From: OMOG01 sp041485845
GTDB taxonomy: Bacteria; Acidobacteriota; Terriglobia; Bryobacterales; Bryobacteraceae
Direction: 5' to 3'
Assembly (NCBI GenBank): GCA_041485845.1
Contig: JBGPKH010000462.1
Location: forward strand, 1 to 7,413
Length of the DNA stretch: 7,413 nt
Position 1 is the stretch's first letter. Every line of letters begins with the position of its first letter. Positions 4,603-7,413 of this stretch are shown here, in pieces. The notes beneath the pieces are model-generated. The model made no database searches. It had not been told where the DNA came from and saw only the letters and a list, made by a program, of their open reading frames with translations. The translations under genes and the position numbers were made by a program.

Positions 4603-7413
4603 TCACAATCTGGAGTATTCCGCCTTCGCTTGTACAAGGACCGGAAGGTTGGAATCGGCGTCCTTCCAAAGATTAAGAAATTCCTGGTAAGCCATCCTGG
4701 CTTTACCCGAATTATTGGAAACGACCATGGCTCGCGCCAGTTGCAAGCGCGCCAGTGCCGCGATGGGGTCGCCCAGAACAATACCCCGGTTATCCAGAAC
4801 CTTCTGGAATTCCTCCGCGGCTTCGGCCGGACGGTGCGCCGCCAGATAAGCTTGACCGCGTACATAGACCGGATAGAGTCCTCCGAAATGGTAAACGAAA
4901 GCCGGTCCCGCCGACGCCAGGTCGTAAGGTCGCGCCACTTCCAAAGCCTGCAGGGCTTTCTCCGGTTGGTGTTGGCCAAGCGCGATCAGGGCGCGCAGCA
5001 CCGGCAATTCGTAATACTGCGCATTGGTGTCTTCGGGAAAACGTTTCTCCAGTTCCTCAGAAAGCTTTTGCGCATCAGCGAGGCTGCCCGACAAGGCCAT
5101 CGCGCAGGCCGACCCGTAGACCACGTCCCGTGCCCTCGACTCTTCCAGCGCGGCCTTCGCCCGCTGGCACGCCGCCGCGCCATTCCCGGCATGTGCCTCG
5201 CTCAGCGCGGCGCCGGTCTGATACATCGCTGAGCCTTCCCGATCGTGCTTCTGCCGTGCCAGTTCGATGGCGTGCAGCCACATCGTCCTCGCTAGCTGCA
5301 GCCTTCCCGAGTGAGCGAGCATCATGGCTTGCTCGTGAGCCAGCGGGCCTTCGGCTCCCTGTCTGCCCTGGGCCAAACCTGCCTGCCGGCGCATCTCTTC
5401 GACTTCGCCTTTCAGGAAGGCGAGATTATACCGGTGGATCAGAAATTGGGCATTGTTGAAATTTCGGTCCGATGCGCGCTTCAGAGCTGCTTCGGCCTGT
5501 GTGAGCCTTCCCAGAATGATGTTCACCCCAGCCAGGCCCAAGTAGCCGAACTCATTGTCGGGCGCGAGCCCTATCCCGATCTCAGCTTCCTGAAGCGACT
5601 TTTCGTATTTGCCGGTGCATATCGTAACTCGTCCGGCCATCAGGCCATGCGGTGTGAAATCGCGCGGAGCCGTCTGCGCCCACAATTCCAGGGTTTCCAG
5701 CGCCCTTTCGAGATTGCCCGTAACCTGCCGGTCGTAGGTGTAGGTGATGAACAACTTCTCCAGGTCGCTGGCTCGCTCCCGCAGTTCATAGGCCTTGCGC
5801 GTAGACTGCGCGGCGAGCTCGGTCTGCCCCGTGTTGTAGTAGGCTAGGCCGAGGTACGCGTGGGCTGTCGCAAACTGCGGGTCCAGGGCAATCGCGCGTT
5901 GGTAATGGCCTACCGCGGCCGCCTGTCCCGTCGCGCTATTGACTTTCAGCGCAGTGCTGAACGATCTCAGCGCCTCGAGCGAAGAGGTTGTTGCCTCCTC
6001 GAGGGGTACCGGCTTCTCCACCTTGGCCATGGATTGCTCCATGCGTTCCCTGACCTTCGCGGCGACCGGGCTGAGAGACTTCACCACTTGTTCCTTCCCG
6101 GACGCCTCGGTCTGTTCGCCGGCGAGAATATCTCCGGTCTGGCAGTTGCGGGCGCGCAACCCCAGATCGTACTGACTGCCGAGCCTCGCAATCGTTTCTT
6201 CCAGCACCGCCGAGCCGCCGGTTCGCTGACAGATTTCCCGCGCAACCTCCGCGGACACCCGGGTGTCCTTTGGCCGCAGCATCAGCCCCAGCGTTTGGCG
6301 CACGCGATCGTCCGAGATCAGCCGCAGCGATTGCGATTTTTGGAATTCAAGCGCCAGTCCTTGCCGCAGTGCGTTGTCCAACGCCGGATCTCCCGTGGTG
6401 TTCTCGACGTCCGCCAGCACAAGCGTGTGGCTTACGGACACGCCCGGCGTCCTATGGACATAAAGGTAGGTCCCCGCCCAGGCCGCCGCGACGAGGGCAG
6501 CCGCGGGAACCGTCCATCTCCGGCGCCGCAGCCGGGTTTTGGGTTCGGGATCGCTCGCCAATCGAGCCAGATCCTCGCCGATCTCGCTCGCCTGCTGATA
6601 CCGCAGATTCCGGTCTTTTTCGAGGCACTTGAGAATCACGCGGTCCAGTTCCGCCGGCAATTCGGCCCTCAGAGTGGACGGGGCCGCGGGCGTCTTGTTG
6701 AGAATGGAGTCGAACACCACGGCGGTCCGCGCGCCCGGAAAAGGCAACACACCCGTCGCCATCTCAAACAGCACCACGCCGAGTGAGAAAAGGTCCGTGC
6801 GGGAGTCCAAGGGCTCCCTACGGATCTGTTCAGGCGACATGTGCGACACCGTTCCCATGAGGCTTCCAGCAACGGTGAGATCACTCAGGATCGTGCGCGT
6901 TGTGCCGCCTACCGGACCGGAATGTTCCTCGACGCCGGACTGTACTTTCGACAGTCCGAAATCGAGAATCTTCGCGTGGCCCCGGCCGGTGACGAAGATA
7001 TTCGCAGGCTTGATATCCCGATGGATGATGCCCGCGGCATGGGCGGCATCCAAGGCATCCGAGATCTCGATGGCCAGAGATGCCAGCGTCTTGACCGGCA
7101 TACGCCCCTTCCCGATCCGATCCTTGAGCGTCGTGCCGTCGAGGTACTCCATCACGATGAACGACAGGCCGCCCTCGGTGCCGATCTCGTGAATGGTGCA
7201 GATATTCGGGTGGTTCAGGGAAGAGGCCGCGCGGGCTTCGCGGCGGAAACGTTCCAGCGCCTGGAAGTCCTGCGCCAGATCGTCCGGAAGGAATTTGAGG
7301 GCCACATTGCGCCCCAGCACGAGGTCTTTCGCAAGGTAAACCACGCCCATTCCGCCGCCGCCCAGCTTGCTTGAGATGCGATAGTGAGAAATGGTCCGGT
7401 CTTCCGCCACGGA
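4603..7413 (-). CDS. Transmembrane Ser/Thr protein kinase with TolB-like and TPR C-terminal region
   Basis: The first in-window start is GTG at 7410 (935 residues), but the frame stays open to the edge and the true start may lie just beyond; numbering below uses 7410. Residues 10-284 form a Hanks-type (PknB-like) kinase: glycine loop GGGGMGVV at 17-24, Lys39 in VALKFL, Glu58, HRDIKPAN with Asp132, Lys134 and Asn137, DFG at 150-152, SPEQ at 192-195 and Asp206. All key catalytic residues are present, so it should be active. After a basic patch (RLRRRR, 293-298) comes one membrane segment at about 300-318, placing the kinase in the cytosol and the rest in the periplasm. A region at about 325-470 resembles the TolB N-terminal-like domain found in similar kinases (ENTTGDPALDNALRQGL). 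From about 485 to the end are tetratricopeptide-like repeats, suggesting protein binding. The stop is TGA at 4605-4603. Such kinases are numerous in Acidobacteria; the signal and targets are unknown. Confidence 0.95.
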   Translation of the reverse strand, partial: SVAEDRTISHYRISSKLGGGGMGVVYLAKDLVLGRNVALKFLPDDLAQDFQALERFRREARAASSLNHPNICTIHEIGTEGGLSFIVMEYLDGTTLKDRIGKGRMPVKTLASLAIEISDALDAAHAAGIIHRDIKPANIFVTGRGHAKILDFGLSKVQSGVEEHSGPVGGTTRTILSDLTVAGSLMGTVSHMSPEQIRREPLDSRTDLFSLGVVLFEMATGVLPFPGARTAVVFDSILNKTPAAPSTLRAELPAELDRVILKCLEKDRNLRYQQASEIGEDLARLASDPEPKTRLRRRRWTVPAAALVAAAWAGTYLYVHRTPGVSVSHTLVLADVENTTGDPALDNALRQGLALEFQKSQSLRLISDDRVRQTLGLMLRPKDTRVSAEVAREICQRTGGSAVLEETIARLGSQYDLGLRARNCQTGDILAGEQTEASGKEQVVKSLSPVAAKVRERMEQSMAKVEKPVPLEEATTSSLEALRSFSTALKVNSATGQAAAVGHYQRAIALDPQFATAHAYLGLAYYNTGQTELAAQSTRKAYELRERASDLEKLFITYTYDRQVTGNLERALETLELWAQTAPRDFTPHGLMAGRVTICTGKYEKSLQEAEIGIGLAPDNEFGYLGLAGVNIILGRLTQAEAALKRASDRNFNNAQFLIHRYNLAFLKGEVEEMRRQAGLAQGRQGAEGPLAHEQAMMLAHSGRLQLARTMWLHAIELARQKHDREGSAMYQTGAALSEAHAGNGAAACQRAKAALEESRARDVVYGSACAMALSGSLADAQKLSEELEKRFPEDTNAQYYELPVLRALIALGQHQPEKALQALEVARPYDLASAGPAFVYHFGGLYPVYVRGQAYLAAHRPAEAAEEFQKVLDNRGIVLGDPIAALARLQLARAMVVSNNSGKARMAYQEFLNLWKDADSNLPVLVQAKAEYSRL

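Noticed and set aside
4288..5232. Long + strand open frame opposite the kinase
   Set aside because: It lies mostly antisense to the clearly real kinase gene, is Arg-rich and shows no family motif; it is a shadow of the high-GC codon pattern.
5860..6786. 308-codon + strand frame inside the kinase region
   Set aside because: It is antisense to the membrane, TolB-like and kinase coding sequence and has a Pro/Arg/His-rich composition typical of shadow frames.
1..7413. CRISPR array, tRNA or rRNA gene, insertion sequence, phage or toxin-antitoxin genes
   Set aside because: I saw no spaced repeats, cloverleaf-like segments, transposase motifs, terminal inverted repeats or paired small toxin-like genes.

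Overview
The window is high-GC bacterial DNA, most likely from an acidobacterium of the Solibacter/Bryobacter type. This rests on the combination of gene families, not on a marker gene. The families are an orphan MacB/FtsX-type permease ending in the TDPMVALRYE signature, a one-membrane-pass Ser/Thr kinase carrying a large TPR sensor half, a Tat-exported enolase-superfamily enzyme, and a tannase-family remnant. The genes are metabolic, transport and signalling genes. I found no CRISPR array, RNA gene, insertion sequence, phage gene or obvious defence system.

Layout. (1) Positions 1-1377, + strand: the C-terminal half of a MacB/FtsX-like ABC permease whose start lies outside the window. (2) Positions 1378-1515: a short gap with a perfect 10-bp tandem repeat over the permease stop codon, a 7-bp-stem hairpin, and a strong sigma70-type promoter whose -10 box ends 6 nt before the next ATG, which suggests a leaderless mRNA. 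(3) Positions 1516-2745, + strand: a mandelate racemase/galactonate dehydratase-like enzyme with a twin-arginine signal. (4) Positions 2746-2841: a convergent gap ending in an imperfect hairpin. (5) Positions 2842-3594, - strand: a small secreted beta-propeller protein resembling the DUF6454 type, with five visible internal repeats. (6) Positions 3657-about 4376, - strand: the broken C-terminal half of a tannase/feruloyl esterase. It lacks the nucleophile half and carries an in-frame TAG where the family normally has a Tyr. (7) Positions 4377-4602: no convincing gene. (8) Positions 4603-7413, - strand: a near-complete transmembrane Ser/Thr kinase with a TolB-like segment and TPRs, whose exact start is at or just past the right edge.

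How the genes work together. The exported sugar-acid dehydratase-like enzyme and the tannase remnant fit a soil organism that breaks down plant polymers, and the kinase and permease fit envelope sensing and export. No operon joins them: the two + strand genes are separated by a dedicated promoter, and the propeller gene appears to have its own. The points most worth a second look are the decayed tannase, the matching -10-to-ATG geometry of two unrelated genes, and the five-fold repeat with recurring histidines in the propeller protein. I do not see a clearly new multi-gene system here.
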